From: Pseudomonas yamanorum
Lineage (GTDB): Bacteria > Pseudomonadota > Gammaproteobacteria > Pseudomonadales > Pseudomonadaceae
Direction: 5' to 3'
Length of the DNA stretch: 64,000 nucleotides
Assembly: GCF_013386765.1 (NCBI RefSeq)
Contig: NZ_JACARE010000015.1
Coordinates: 62,001-126,000 of the forward strand
Shown: in pieces, positions 10,138 through 20,125 of the stretch
Position numbering within the stretch: the first letter of the stretch is position 1
How the letters are laid out: each line of letters begins with the position of its first letter
Notes under the pieces: model-generated
Seen by the model: only the letters and a program-made list of their open reading frames with translations
Database searches by the model: none
Told to the model about the DNA's origin: nothing
Made by a program: the position numbers and the translations under genes

Positions 10138-11565
10138 TTAATGCTCGATGTCGTGCTCGCGGCTGACCACCCGTTTGCCGTCTTTTGGCGACAGTTGCAG
10201 GAAGATCGCCGCCGCCAGCATCGCCATGATGCCTACAGTGACGAAGGTCAGCTGGAACGCACCGAGCACGGTGTCGACCCCGTCGTTGCCCACTTCGGCG
10301 GTAAAACCACCCAGCAGTGCACCGGCGCAGGCCACGCCCAGGCTCAGGGACAACTGCGCCACCACCGACAGCAAACTGTTGCCACTGCTCGCTTGGGCGT
10401 CGTCGAGGTCGATCAGGGTCACGGTGTTCATCGCGGTAAATTGCAGCGAGTTGATCGCCCCCAGGATCGCCAGCATGCCGAGCAGCAACGGGTAGGGCGT
10501 GTGTTCGCTGACCAGGCCCATGCTCGCCAGCATGATGCCCAGCGCCAGGGTGTTGCCGGTGAGCACTACGCGGTAGCCCAGGCGCTCGATCAGCGGCCGG
10601 GCGATGGACTTGGCAAACATCGCCGCCGCCGCCAGGGGCAGCATGCTCATCCCGGCTTCCGACGGTGAGTAACCCAGCGCCACCTGCAACAGCAGCGGCA
10701 CCAGGAACGGCAGGGCGCCGCTGCCCAGGCGGGCGAACAGGTTGCCGAGGATGCCCACGGCAAAGGTCCGGGTCTTGAACAGCACCGGCGAGAACAGCGG
10801 GTTATCGATATGCCCGGCTCGCAGCCAATACGCCGCCAGGCACGCCAGGCCGCCGAACAGCAGCAACATCACGCGCAGGTGCGGCAGGTGCAATTCGCCC
10901 AGGCCCTCCATGGCGATGGTGATCAGCACCATCGCCGCGCCGAACAGCAGGAAGCCCACGCCATCGAACCGCGTGCGCTCGCTGCCCCGCAGGTCGGGGA
11001 TGAATTTCCACACGGCGTAGCAGCCGATGATGCCCACCGGCAGGTTGATCAGGAAGATCCAGTGCCAGGTCAGGTATTGCACCATCCAGCCGCCCATGGT
11101 CGGGCCGAGCAACGGGCCGAGCAGCCCGGGAATGGTGATGAAGCCCATGATCCGCACCAGCTCCGAACGCGGGTAGGCGCGCAGCACCACCAGCCTGCCC
11201 ACCGGCAACATCAAGGCGCCGCCCAGGCCCTGGATGACCCGGGCGCCCACCAGCATGGTCAGCGTGCTGGAGAGTGCGCAGAGCAATGAGCCGATGCTGA
11301 ACAGCATGATCGCGCCGAAGAAAATCTTCTTGGTGCCGAAGCGATCGGCCACCCAGCCCGAGGCGGGAATCAGCAAGGCCACCGTCAACATGTAGGCGAT
11401 CACCACGCCTTGCATGCGCAAGGGGTTCTCCGCCAGGTCTCGGGCCATGGCCGGCAATGCAGTGTTGAGAATCGTCCCATCCAGCGACTGCATGAAGAAG
11501 GCAATCGCTACCACCCAGGGTAGCCAGCGGGCGGTCTTGGCATCGAGAGGGGTGCGATTCGGCAT
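10138..11565 (-). CDS. mdtD: MFS multidrug exporter, MdtD-like (DHA2, 14-TM)
   Basis: Inner-membrane drug:H+ antiporter of 475 residues with about 14 hydrophobic segments. Motif C-like and motif A-like text (LIPASGWVADRFGTKKIFF; GGALMLPVGRLVVLRAYPRSELVRIMG) and the N-terminal ARWLPWVVAIAFFMQSLDGTILNTALP match the DHA2/MdtD group. In E. coli mdtD lies with mdtABC; here no RND genes are adjacent. Substrates are not inferable. The downstream neighbour on the same strand, dbpA, is 82 bases away. Confidence 0.88.
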   Translation of the reverse strand: MPNRTPLDAKTARWLPWVVAIAFFMQSLDGTILNTALPAMARDLAENPLRMQGVVIAYMLTVALLIPASGWVADRFGTKKIFFGAIMLFSIGSLLCALSSTLTMLVGARVIQGLGGALMLPVGRLVVLRAYPRSELVRIMGFITIPGLLGPLLGPTMGGWMVQYLTWHWIFLINLPVGIIGCYAVWKFIPDLRGSERTRFDGVGFLLFGAAMVLITIAMEGLGELHLPHLRVMLLLFGGLACLAAYWLRAGHIDNPLFSPVLFKTRTFAVGILGNLFARLGSGALPFLVPLLLQVALGYSPSEAGMSMLPLAAAAMFAKSIARPLIERLGYRVVLTGNTLALGIMLASMGLVSEHTPYPLLLGMLAILGAINSLQFTAMNTVTLIDLDDAQASSGNSLLSVVAQLSLSLGVACAGALLGGFTAEVGNDGVDTVLGAFQLTFVTVGIMAMLAAAIFLQLSPKDGKRVVSREHDIEH

Positions 11566-11603
11566 GAGTTACCTTTTTTTGTTAGCAGCCTATGTGTCGG
11601 CGA

Positions 11604-12494
11604 TTATGCGCCATCGGCAGCTCCTTTTCCCACTGGCGCTTCGTCTATATCCGACAACGCCACGTCTTTCCCCACCAGGAAGTCGAGCAGCGCCCGGTGC
11701 ACTGCCAGGGCCGCTTCGCGGGATTCCAGGTCGAGCAAATGGCCGGTGTGTTCGGCGGTGGCGAAGCTGCTGCGGCCCACGTATTTTTTGAACAGTTGGG
11801 CTTCATCTGCCGGGGTGTACTCGTCCAGTACGCCGTTGAGGAAGTGCACCGGGGTTTCGATCTGGCTCAGTTGCGGCAGGTAGTTGCCGTCACCGAGGGC
11901 CAGCACCTGGTGGATATGGAAGCGTGCCTGGCGATACTCGGTGGTGGCCATGGTCGACAGGTGCCGGTGGTTGTTGCGCTTGAGCCGGGGCGACAGGTAT
12001 TTGCCCACGGTTTCATTCAGCAGATGGCCGACGGCGGATTTGTCATCGGCCTCGATCAGCACGCGCACCCGTTCTACGTATTCGAGCATGGCCTGGTTGA
12101 GGTTGGGCGCCAGCGCCATCACCACCGAGCTTTCAATGGACGGCGGGTTATGGGCCAGGGTCAGCAGCGTGGAAATCCCGCCCCACGAGGCAGATACCAG
12201 GTGGTTGACCTGAAAGCGCTCCACCAGTGCCCGCAGGATCTGCACTTCATCGTCCTTGGTCACAAGGTCCAGGTCGGTGTTGTACGGGCGCGAATAGCCG
12301 GAGAACGGCAGGTCGAACATCAGCACATTGAAGTGCTCCGACAGGCACTTGCTGGTGCGCGCGAACGAGCGGGTGGTGGACAGCGCGCCATTGACCAACA
12401 GCACGGTTTTTTTCTCTGGGTTGTTACCAAGCTGCTCTACGTGAACGTTGTAGTGCTTGAACAGCTTCTCAATGACAAAACTTCCATGGTTCAT
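11604..12494 (-). CDS. rhlA: RhlA/PhaG-family 3-hydroxyacyl transferase (alpha/beta hydrolase fold), closest to RhlA
   Basis: Protein of 296 residues, almost exactly the length of P. aeruginosa RhlA (295). It shares long characteristic blocks with that enzyme: [62 protein letters not shown] and [10 protein letters not shown]. RhlA makes 3-(3-hydroxyalkanoyloxy)alkanoate (HAA) surfactant from beta-hydroxyacyl-ACP; the related PhaG feeds the same precursors to polyhydroxyalkanoate. The SASWGG nucleophile Ser, the Asp in VLDEYT and the His in EHTGHLLD are present. PhaG has SFSWGGAST here, so RhlA is the better fit. No rhlB or rhlC is adjacent. The start at 12494 has GGAG upstream. Confidence 0.75.
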   Translation of the reverse strand: MNHGSFVIEKLFKHYNVHVEQLGNNPEKKTVLLVNGALSTTRSFARTSKCLSEHFNVLMFDLPFSGYSRPYNTDLDLVTKDDEVQILRALVERFQVNHLVSASWGGISTLLTLAHNPPSIESSVVMALAPNLNQAMLEYVERVRVLIEADDKSAVGHLLNETVGKYLSPRLKRNNHRHLSTMATTEYRQARFHIHQVLALGDGNYLPQLSQIETPVHFLNGVLDEYTPADEAQLFKKYVGRSSFATAEHTGHLLDLESREAALAVHRALLDFLVGKDVALSDIDEAPVGKGAADGA

Positions 12495-12711
12495 GTCAAC
12501 GCTCCAGCTTGCCCTATCCCGGGCAAGGTCATGCATCACTTGCGTGCAAGTGGGTTGAGGACGGCGGGGTGTTGTTTGAGTTTTTTTACCGCGCGGACGT
12601 GGCTAGGTGCCACCAACCTTTATAACGAGGTTTTTGATGGGCCACAACGGGGTGGCGCAGGAAGAGAGGGATCGCAGGTGGAGAATGGATTCAGCTGTAG
12701 GAGGCGTCGTG

Positions 12712-12802
12712 CGTAGCAGCTGTCGAGCGCAAGCGAGGCTGCGTCCGCGGTGTGTCTGATACACCGCGGACGCAGCCTCGCTTGCGCTCGACAGCTGCTA
12801 CG
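12712..12802. repeat. Perfect 42-bp inverted repeat (hairpin element)
   Basis: Arms 12712-12753 and 12761-12802 are exact reverse complements with a 7-base loop. The arm begins CGTAGCAGCTGTCGAGCGC. It belongs to a different sequence class from the TGTGGGAGC doublets. It sits in the 314-base gap between rhlA and the TldD/PmbA pair, all on the minus strand, and may end the upstream transcript. The rest of the gap shows no gene. Confidence 0.9.
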
Positions 12803-12808
12803 TATGAG

Positions 12809-14125
12809 TTAAAGGGTCAGGGTCAGCCGTTTTACCAAGGCGCCCGGTAATAGGTTGGACGAGGTATTGCGCTGGCTATACGTACTCGCCGACAACAGCA
12901 ATTCCCGATCAGCGGTCAATGCCTCCAACTGCGAACCCAGCAGGCTGTACACGCTGTCATCAAAACGCATGGTGCTCACCGGTGCCTTGATCTCGCCGTC
13001 TTCGACCCAGAACGTGGCGAAGCGGGTCATGCCCGTCAGGCGCGCGGCGGGCTGGTCGGAGTAGTTCAGGTACCACAGGTTGCTGATGTACAGGCCGGTG
13101 CCCAACTGCTTGAGGATATCGGCCTGGGCCAGGTTGCCGGCCGCCATCTGCAACGCGCTTGGGGATTCATCGCTGCTGGCGCCGTTGGTGCTTAAGCCGT
13201 ATTCGGCGGCGCTGCGGGAATTCACCAGTTGGCCTTCGGCCTTGCCGCCGCTGATCAGCTTCACGTCACTGCGCGGATAACCGTCACGGGAAAATGCCGA
13301 ACTCAGGGAGCCACTGACCTGTTCGTCCACCGTCACCAGCGGGCTCAACGCTTGATCGCCGGCATACAGGCGCTGCAGCGGGCTGCCCTTGCTGGCGATG
13401 GCCTGTGCGGAAAACCCGCCCCAGGTGAGCATGCTGATGATCTCTTCCATGGCCGCCGGCGCCAGGTAGGCGCGGTATTGCCCGGGTGCCAGCGGGTGCA
13501 GCGGGCGGCCGAGGAATTCCAGTTGCTCGCGGGCCTGCTGGAAACGCTGGGCGAAGGCCGCGCTGTCCCACTCGTTACCGGCGTAGCTGGCTTTTACCGC
13601 TTCGCCGTTGGCGTGGAACAGGCTGAAGTCGAAATTGAAGCTGTTGGCCTGGTGCCAACCGAAGGCGCCTGACGAACTGGCAAAGCCACGGCTGATAGGG
13701 CCGGCAGCGTAGAAGCCGACCATGTCCACACCTTCGGCGGCCTGGCTGATTGCTTCCAGCACCTGGGCCAGGTCCGGCAGCGGTCGGTCCTGCTGGTCCT
13801 TGTTTTGCCAGGCGTTGTGATTGAGCAGCAGGTACGGATCCTGGGGCAGCAACGGCAAGGTCTCGCGCAGTTGTTGCAGGCCGGCGGCCAGGCGCTGGCG
13901 GTCCAGCTCCGGCTCGCCCGCCAGGGTGATGCCGAGGTCGGCATGGCGCCCGCCGTCAATCAGCTTGAGGTTCACGCTGGCCTGCTGCACCTGGCCGGCC
14001 TGGCGTACTTTGCCGTGATTGAAACGCACGAACTCGGACGACTCTGCCGCGTAACCGAGGTGGAATTGTTCTGTCTCGGTGATGGCCTGCTTGAGCCAAT
14101 CCACCAGCGCCTTGAATGTGTGCAT
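12809..14125 (-). CDS. PmbA/TldE-like subunit of a TldD/PmbA-type metalloprotease
   Basis: Protein of 438 residues with the TldD/PmbA fold: N-terminal block ETEQFHLGYAAESSEFVRFNHGKVRQAGQV and a C-terminal beta-rich domain. No HExxxH motif is present, so this is the non-catalytic (PmbA/TldE-like) partner. Its ATG shares one base with the stop codon of the preceding TldD-like gene (TGATG), indicating translational coupling and a heteromeric product. Canonical TldD/PmbA process peptide antibiotics and the CcdA antitoxin; this pair looks like a paralogue group, and its own substrate is unknown. Confidence 0.85.
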   Translation of the reverse strand: MHTFKALVDWLKQAITETEQFHLGYAAESSEFVRFNHGKVRQAGQVQQASVNLKLIDGGRHADLGITLAGEPELDRQRLAAGLQQLRETLPLLPQDPYLLLNHNAWQNKDQQDRPLPDLAQVLEAISQAAEGVDMVGFYAAGPISRGFASSSGAFGWHQANSFNFDFSLFHANGEAVKASYAGNEWDSAAFAQRFQQAREQLEFLGRPLHPLAPGQYRAYLAPAAMEEIISMLTWGGFSAQAIASKGSPLQRLYAGDQALSPLVTVDEQVSGSLSSAFSRDGYPRSDVKLISGGKAEGQLVNSRSAAEYGLSTNGASSDESPSALQMAAGNLAQADILKQLGTGLYISNLWYLNYSDQPAARLTGMTRFATFWVEDGEIKAPVSTMRFDDSVYSLLGSQLEALTADRELLLSASTYSQRNTSSNLLPGALVKRLTLTL

Positions 14126-15567
14126 CAGGCGTCTCCTCCAAATACATCAATGTTGCTGAATACGCAGGCCGGCGATGCATGGCCGACGCGGATCACCTGG
14201 TTGGGTTCGCCCTTGCCGCAGTTTGGCGTGCCCAGGACCCGCGAGGTACCGGCATCGCCCACGGCGCTGAGGTTGCGCCAGAACTGCGCAGAAATGGCGC
14301 GGTAGTTGGGGTTCTTCACCACGCCTTTGAGCTCGCCGTTTTCAATCAACTGGCCCCACTCGCAGCCGAACTGGAATTTGTTGCGCGCATCGTCAATCGA
14401 CCAGGACCGATTGGTGGACATCAGGATGCCGTTCTCGATACCGCCAATCAGCTGCGCCATGCTCTGGTCGCCGGGCTCGATGTTGAGGTTGGCCATGCGG
14501 TCGATCGGCGCGCGGTTCCAGCTGCAGGCGCGGCTGTTGGCCACGCCTTGCATACCGGAGCGATATTGCGACAGTGCTCCGCCCAACGGTTTGAGCAACA
14601 GGCCTTCGCGAATCAGGAACTGCTTGGTGGCCTTGGTGCCGTCGTCGTCATGGCCGTAGCTGGCAAGCTGCTCGGGAATGTCCGGGTCGAAGGTCACGTT
14701 GAGCAGGCTGGAGCCGTATTGCAGGTGGCCGAAGTCGCTGGCTTTGACGAAGCTGGTGCCGGCGTAATTGCGCTCGTCGCCCAGGATGCGGTCCAGTTCC
14801 AGCGGGTGGCCGATGGATTCGTGGATCTGCAGGATCATCTGGTCGGGCATCAGCAGCAGGTCGCGCTGGCCGTTGGGCGTGTTGGGTGCCAACAGCAATT
14901 GCAGCGCGCTGTCGGCGACTTTCGGGGCCGCGCCCACCAGGCCGAAGCGGCTGATCACGTCAAAGCCGCCTTGCTGACCGAAGTTGGTGCCGCCCAGGGT
15001 GCGGGTCTGGCTGTCGTTGCCGTCGTAGGCGGTGACGTTGACGCCGGGGAATACAAAACGCTGGGCCTGGCGCAGTTCGGCGCCGGCGCTGTTGAGGTAG
15101 ATCTGTTCGACGTGGGTGATGCCCAGGCTCACTTCCCAGTTCACCAGGCGCTCGTCCTTGGGCACGGCGGCGGATTCGGCGCCGAGCAGTTGGTAGCAAT
15201 CGCTCAGGGACGGGAAGGGTTGGTCGAGGTTCGGCGACAGGTAGTCGGCGATGTCGCTGGACACCGGCTGGTCCCGCAGGTCGAGCAGGGCGTGGGGCAA
15301 GATCCGCCGAGCTTGCTGTTCGGCGCGCTCAAGGGCGGCTTGCAGGCCGGCCAGGGAAATATCGTGGGTGGCGGCGTAGGCTTCGACGCCGTTGAGGCGC
15401 ACGGTGAGCATCACGCCTTCGTCCTGGCTCAGGCTGGGCGGCTCGGCGACATTCTTGCGTACCGACAGGTACTGGCCGGACTCGCGGACATAGCGCAGGG
15501 AAAAGAATTCGGCGGTGGTGCGCAGGGCACTGAACTGCTTTTTGAGTGTGGCGTGGTGGTCGAACAT
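14125..15567 (-). CDS. TldD-like catalytic subunit, metalloprotease
   Basis: Protein of 480 residues, the same size as E. coli TldD (481). The zinc motif HExxxH is seen as HESIGHP at about residue 254-260 (LQIHESIGHPLELDRILGDE). The C-terminal region (NFQFGCEW-type core and GNLxxVGDAGTSRVLGTPNCGKGEPNQVIRVGH) matches the TldD/PmbA superfamily. It is first in a two-gene operon with the PmbA-like partner. Because Pseudomonas genomes normally encode standard tldD and pmbA elsewhere, this overlapping pair is probably a second, specialised system; that is inference. Confidence 0.88.
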   Translation of the reverse strand: MFDHHATLKKQFSALRTTAEFFSLRYVRESGQYLSVRKNVAEPPSLSQDEGVMLTVRLNGVEAYAATHDISLAGLQAALERAEQQARRILPHALLDLRDQPVSSDIADYLSPNLDQPFPSLSDCYQLLGAESAAVPKDERLVNWEVSLGITHVEQIYLNSAGAELRQAQRFVFPGVNVTAYDGNDSQTRTLGGTNFGQQGGFDVISRFGLVGAAPKVADSALQLLLAPNTPNGQRDLLLMPDQMILQIHESIGHPLELDRILGDERNYAGTSFVKASDFGHLQYGSSLLNVTFDPDIPEQLASYGHDDDGTKATKQFLIREGLLLKPLGGALSQYRSGMQGVANSRACSWNRAPIDRMANLNIEPGDQSMAQLIGGIENGILMSTNRSWSIDDARNKFQFGCEWGQLIENGELKGVVKNPNYRAISAQFWRNLSAVGDAGTSRVLGTPNCGKGEPNQVIRVGHASPACVFSNIDVFGGDA

Positions 15568-15683
15568 GGGGCCTTCCTTGTGGGCGGCTCGGCGCGGGCA
15601 GGCAAACAGAGTAGGCCTGGGGCGGGGAGCGGATCAAGGAAAGTGTAGGCAGGCGGGAGGTCTTGCGGTGTCAGACAGGGCCT

Positions 15684-15758
15684 CATCGCGGGCAAGCCCG
15701 CTCCCACATTTTTGGTTTGTGAATACAGTCAAATGTGGGAGCTGGCTTGCCTGCGATG
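15684..15758. repeat. REP doublet with unlike arms
   Basis: The left arm carries GCGGGCAAGCCCG and the right arm GCTGGCTTGCCTGCG. It lies between betA's stop codon and the TldD-like gene's start, both on the minus strand. Confidence 0.85.
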
Positions 15759-15778
15759 CAGGCACCTCGGTGTATCGG

Positions 15779-17482
15779 TTACTGCGCGGTAGGACCCACT
15801 TCACGCATCGGCTTGCCACGCACCGGCGCGTCGCCCGCTACGTAGTAGTCCGCCGTGCTGCGCGGCAGTGGCTTGCGGCCACGGATCTTGTCGGCGATTT
15901 TCTCGGCGATCATGATCGTCGGCGCGTTCAGGTTACCGGTGGTGATGATCGGCATGATCGAGGCATCAACCACGCGCAAACCCTGCATGCCATGCACACG
16001 GCCTTCAGCGTCAACCACGGCCATCTCGTCGGTGCCCATCTTGCACGAGCAGGACGGGTGGAACGCGGTCTCGGCGTGCTCGCGGATAAATTTATCCAGT
16101 TGCTCGTCGGTCTGCACGTCGATGCCCGGGCTGATTTCGCGGCCACGGTATTGATCCAGTGCCGGCTGTTGCATGATTTCACGGGTCAGGCGGATGCCGT
16201 CGCGGAATTCCTGCCAGTCCTGTTCGGTGGCCATGTAGTTGAAGAGGATGCTCGGGTATTCCCGCGGGTTCTTCGACTTCAGCTGCACGCGGCCACGGCT
16301 CGGCGAACGCATGGAGCCCATGTGCGCCTGGAAACCGTGCTCTTTCACACCGTTGCTGCCATTGTAGTTAATCGCTACCGGCAGGAAGTGGTACTGGATG
16401 TTCGGCCAATCGAATTCTTCACGGGTACGGATGAAACCGCCCGCTTCGAACTGGTTGCTGGCGCCGATGCCGGTGCCGTTGAACAGCCACTCGGCACCAA
16501 TGGCCGGCTGGTTGTACCAGAGCAGCGACGGGTACAGCGACACCGGTTGGGTGCAGGCGTATTGCAGATACAGCTCGAGGTGATCCTGCAGGTTTTCGCC
16601 GACGCCCGGCAGGTCGTGGACCACCGGGATATCGAGGCTTTCCAGCAGTTTCGCCGGGCCGACGCCGGAGCGTTGCAGCAGTTGCGGCGAAGCGATTGCG
16701 CCGCTGCACACCAGGACTTCCTTGCGGGCGCGGGCTTCAACGCGCTCTTCGGCGGCGCCGATCAGGTAGCGCACGCCAACGGCGCGCTTGCCTTCGAACA
16801 GTACCTTGTCGGTCAGCGCGTGGGTGACGATGGTCAGCGTCGAGCGCTTCTTGGCCGTGTCCAGGTAACCGCGAGCGGTGCTGGCGCGACGGCCGTTTGG
16901 CGTCACGGTACGGTCCATCGGGCCGAAGCCTTCCTGCTGGTAGCCGTTCAAGTCTTCGGTACGCGGGTAGCCGGCCTGTACGCCTGCTTCAACCATCGCG
17001 TGGAACAGCGGGTTGTTGCCGGCCTTGGGCGTGGTCACGCTGACCGGGCCTTCGCCACCGTGATAGTCGTTCGGGCCGATGTCGCGGGTTTCGGCTTTAC
17101 GGAAATACGGCAGGCAGTCGAGGTAGGTCCAGTTTTCCAGGCCCGGGAGTTTCGACCAGTTGTCGTAGTCCATCGCGTTGCCGCGGATGTAGCACATGCC
17201 GTTGATCAGCGAGGAACCGCCGAGGCCCTTGCCGCGACCGCATTCCATCCGGCGGCCGTCCATGTGTGGCTCTGGATCGGTTTCGTAGGCCCAGTTGTAG
17301 CGACGGCCTTGCAGCGGGAACGCCAGGGCGGCGGGCATCTGGGTACGGAAATCCAGACGGTAGTCCGGGCCGCCGGCTTCCAGCAGCAAAACGGTGACGC
17401 CTTCGTCTTCGGTCAGACGGGTCGCCAGGGTGTTACCGGCGGAGCCGGCACCCACAATGATGTAGTCGTATTCTTGGGACAT
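15779..17482 (-). CDS. betA: Choline dehydrogenase BetA
   Basis: Membrane-associated GMC-family flavoenzyme of 567 residues that oxidises choline to betaine aldehyde and can carry on to glycine betaine. The FAD-binding motif [13 protein letters not shown] is at about 10-22. The GMC signature [15 protein letters not shown] is near residue 83, and the C-terminal GMC region contains [11 protein letters not shown] and [18 protein letters not shown]. Length agrees with BetA (about 560). The start at 17482 ([13 protein letters not shown]) is preceded by GAGGG at an 8-base spacing. It is last in the betI-betB-betA minus-strand set, with a REP doublet separating it from betB. Confidence 0.96.
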   Translation of the reverse strand: MSQEYDYIIVGAGSAGNTLATRLTEDEGVTVLLLEAGGPDYRLDFRTQMPAALAFPLQGRRYNWAYETDPEPHMDGRRMECGRGKGLGGSSLINGMCYIRGNAMDYDNWSKLPGLENWTYLDCLPYFRKAETRDIGPNDYHGGEGPVSVTTPKAGNNPLFHAMVEAGVQAGYPRTEDLNGYQQEGFGPMDRTVTPNGRRASTARGYLDTAKKRSTLTIVTHALTDKVLFEGKRAVGVRYLIGAAEERVEARARKEVLVCSGAIASPQLLQRSGVGPAKLLESLDIPVVHDLPGVGENLQDHLELYLQYACTQPVSLYPSLLWYNQPAIGAEWLFNGTGIGASNQFEAGGFIRTREEFDWPNIQYHFLPVAINYNGSNGVKEHGFQAHMGSMRSPSRGRVQLKSKNPREYPSILFNYMATEQDWQEFRDGIRLTREIMQQPALDQYRGREISPGIDVQTDEQLDKFIREHAETAFHPSCSCKMGTDEMAVVDAEGRVHGMQGLRVVDASIMPIITTGNLNAPTIMIAEKIADKIRGRKPLPRSTADYYVAGDAPVRGKPMREVGPTAQ

Positions 17483-17519
17483 TGAATGCACCCTCGTGAA
17501 AGTTGGTTCAGGCTGCTTT

Positions 17520-17652
17520 TGTGGCGAGGGAGCTTGCTCCCGTTCGACTGCGCAGCAGTCGCAAAGTCAGCGCTCGAGTTCTGTCTGAAAGAACTGCGGT
17601 ACCTGGCATGGGGCTGCTTCGCAGCCCGACGGGAGCAAGCTCCCTCGCCACA
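17520..17652. repeat. REP doublet, GTGGCGAGGGAGCTTGCTCCCG-type arms
   Basis: A second REP class. The arms start TGTGGCGAGGGAGC and end GCTCCCTCGCCACA, about 85 bases apart, with an inner GGGCTGC..GCAGCC-like pairing. It separates betB from betA. Confidence 0.88.
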
Positions 17653-17678
17653 TGGGCCATGCCAGGCTCAATCAGGTT

Positions 17679-19151
17679 TTAGAACACCGAGGCGTAGTCG
17701 CCCAGCTCAACCTGTACCGATTTGATGCGGGTGAAGTTGTTCAGCGAGCTGATCCCGTTTTCACGGCCAACACCCGACTGCTTGTAGCCACCCACCGGCA
17801 TCTTCGCGTCGGACTCGCCCCAGGCGTTGATCCAGCAGATACCGGCTTCCAACTGATGAATCACGCGGTGAGCGCGGTTCAGGTCGCGGGTCACCAAACC
17901 AGCGGCCAGGCCGAAGTCGGTGTCGTTGGCGCGGCGGATCACTTCTTCTTCGGTGTCGTAGGTGAGGATGCTCATCACCGGGCCGAAGATTTCTTCACGG
18001 ACGATGGTCATGTCGTCGGTGCAGTCGGTGAACACGGTCGGTGCAACGTAGGCACCCTTGGCGTATTCGCCGTCGGTCAGGCGGTCGCCGCCGCACAGGA
18101 CGCGTGCGCCTTCTTCTTTGCCTTTGGCGATGTAGCCCAGCACGCTTTCCATGTGGGCAAAGCTGACCAGCGGGCCAAAGTTGGTGTTGGCATCTTCCGG
18201 GTTGCCGATGCGGATGCGCGCAACACGCTCGGCGATCTTGGCTTCGAACGCGCCTTTGAGGGCGGTCGGAACAAACACGCGCGTGCCGTTGGTGCAGACC
18301 TGGCCCGAGCTGTAGAAGTTGGCCATCATCGCGATGTCAGCGGCGCGGTCGAGGTCGGCGTCGTCGAAAATGATCAGCGGGGATTTGCCGCCCAGTTCCA
18401 TGGTGACTTCCTTGAGCGACGAGCTCGAAGCGCTGGCCATGACTTTCTTGCCGGTGTCGGTGCCGCCGGTGAAGGAGACTTTCTCGATGCGCGGGTGTTC
18501 GGTCAGCCAGGTGCCGACTTCACGGCCGCTGCCGGTCAGCACGTTGAACACGCCATCCGGAACGCCGGCGGCGGTGTAGATTTCAGCCAGTTTCAGGGTG
18601 GTCAGCGAGGTGACTTCGCTTGGCTTGAAGATCATCGCGTTACCGGCGGCCAGGGCCGGGGCGGATTTCCACAGGGCGATCTGGATCGGGTAGTTCCACG
18701 CGCCGATACCGGCTACCACGCCCAGTGGCTCGCGACGGGTGTAGACGAACGATGTGTCACGCAGCGGAATCTGCTCGCCTTCGATGGCGGGCACCAGGCC
18801 TGCGTAGTATTCCAGCACGTCGGCGCCGGTGACGATGTCGACGTATTGGGTTTCGGAGTACGGCTTGCCGGTGTCCAGGGTTTCCAGGGCGGCCAGTTCG
18901 TCGTTGCGCTCACGCAGGATATCGACGGCGCGACGCAGGATGCGCGAACGCTCCATGGCGGTCATGGCGGCCCAGATTTTCTGGCCCTTTTCGGCGCTGA
19001 CCACAGCGCGCTCGACGTCTTCTTTAGTGGCGCGTTGCACGTTGGCGAGAACTTCACCGTTAGCCGGGTTGATGGCTTCGAAAGTGGCATCGCTGCCAGC
19101 GTCGGAGTAGCCGCCGTCAATGTAGAGTTTTTGCAGTTCGAAACGGGCCAT
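17679..19151 (-). CDS. betB: Betaine aldehyde dehydrogenase BetB
   Basis: NAD(P)-dependent aldehyde dehydrogenase of 490 residues that converts betaine aldehyde to glycine betaine, the osmoprotectant and catabolic intermediate. ALDH hallmarks are visible: [20 protein letters not shown], the catalytic Glu in [12 protein letters not shown], and the catalytic Cys in [15 protein letters not shown]. Length and N-terminus ([15 protein letters not shown]) match Pseudomonas BetB. It follows betI by 61 bases on the minus strand and is probably co-transcribed with it. Confidence 0.97.
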   Translation of the reverse strand: MARFELQKLYIDGGYSDAGSDATFEAINPANGEVLANVQRATKEDVERAVVSAEKGQKIWAAMTAMERSRILRRAVDILRERNDELAALETLDTGKPYSETQYVDIVTGADVLEYYAGLVPAIEGEQIPLRDTSFVYTRREPLGVVAGIGAWNYPIQIALWKSAPALAAGNAMIFKPSEVTSLTTLKLAEIYTAAGVPDGVFNVLTGSGREVGTWLTEHPRIEKVSFTGGTDTGKKVMASASSSSLKEVTMELGGKSPLIIFDDADLDRAADIAMMANFYSSGQVCTNGTRVFVPTALKGAFEAKIAERVARIRIGNPEDANTNFGPLVSFAHMESVLGYIAKGKEEGARVLCGGDRLTDGEYAKGAYVAPTVFTDCTDDMTIVREEIFGPVMSILTYDTEEEVIRRANDTDFGLAAGLVTRDLNRAHRVIHQLEAGICWINAWGESDAKMPVGGYKQSGVGRENGISSLNNFTRIKSVQVELGDYASVF

Positions 19152-19212
19152 AAAGTCCTCGCAAGTGCATAAGTGGTTGGCGCGGTTCGGGAGTTGAGCG
19201 TCTATGTGTGCT

Positions 19213-19806
19213 CTAACTCACCTGCTTGGCCAATTGGAAATCCATGTATTCGTAAGCGATCCGTTGCGCCTGCTCCGTGTCGAAAGCGTCTCCCGACAGG
19301 GCGCCGCGCAACCACAAACCGTCGATCAGGGCCGCCAGGCCTCGGGCTGCGCTGCGTGCATCGGACAGCGGCAGCGCGCGGCGGAACTGGCAGCACAGGT
19401 TGGAATACAGGCGGTGATCGTTGATCCGCTGCAACCTGTGCAATGACGGGTGGTGCATGCTAGTGGCCCAGAAGGCCAGCCAGGTTTTCATCGCCGGGCC
19501 GTTGACCTGGCTGGCGTCGAAGTTGCCTTCGATGATCACCTGAAGATGGGCCCGCGGGCTGTCATCTTTCAGCGCCAACCGGCGCTCGGTGACGTTCTCG
19601 ATCAGGACGTTCATCAGGTACCGCATCGTGGCGGCGATCAGGCCATTCTTGTCCTGAAAATAGTGACTGATGATGCCATTCGAGACACCGGCCAGACGGG
19701 CGATCAGCGCAATGCTGGCATCCCCCATTCCGACCTGATCGACCGCAGTCAATGTGGCTTCGATCAACTGCTGGCGGCGTATGGGTTGCATACCGACCTT
19801 GGGCAT
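19213..19806 (-). CDS. betI: TetR-family repressor BetI
   Basis: DNA-binding repressor of 197 residues controlling choline oxidation genes; choline is the established inducer of this family. The N-terminal TetR helix-turn-helix reads [33 protein letters not shown] (about 29-61). The C-terminal ligand-binding part has the BetI-typical [28 protein letters not shown]. It is first in betIBA, and a perfect operator-like palindrome lies 70 bases upstream of its start, between it and the divergent betT. Confidence 0.96.
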   Translation of the reverse strand: MPKVGMQPIRRQQLIEATLTAVDQVGMGDASIALIARLAGVSNGIISHYFQDKNGLIAATMRYLMNVLIENVTERRLALKDDSPRAHLQVIIEGNFDASQVNGPAMKTWLAFWATSMHHPSLHRLQRINDHRLYSNLCCQFRRALPLSDARSAARGLAALIDGLWLRGALSGDAFDTEQAQRIAYEYMDFQLAKQVS

Positions 19807-19876
19807 CGTGCACCTCTCCTTAGGCCTGCCAACGGGCGATAAACGTCCGTCGGCTTGTGGGCCAGTCTATTTTGTT

Positions 19877-19896
19877 TTGATTGAACGTTCAATCAA
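19877..19896. promoter_or_regulatory. Probable BetI operator, perfect 20-bp palindrome
   Basis: TTGATTGAACGTTCAATCAA is an exact palindrome placed between divergent betI and betT. TetR-type repressors bind such dyads, and BetI operators in other bacteria are described with the same ATTGAACGTTCAAT-like core. The rest of the 319-base gap (19897-20125) shows no gene and presumably holds the betT leader. Confidence 0.85.
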
Positions 19897-20125
19897 CAAA
19901 GAATAAGATCTGCGACAAATGGTCGCTGCCTACAGGTATTTCCTACGTGTATGTGGCGCCACCTGACATCGGGAAAACCCATGAAACAGCCCGGCACAGC
20001 GGTTCGCCGTGGGTTCATGGTTTTTCGGGGTGTCTTTATACACCCGTCCGTCGACTGCCGAAAAATCGATGGCTCGGGTCATGCGTTGCCTTGTGTTTCT
20101 CTGCACTGCCCGGAGCATCTGTGCC

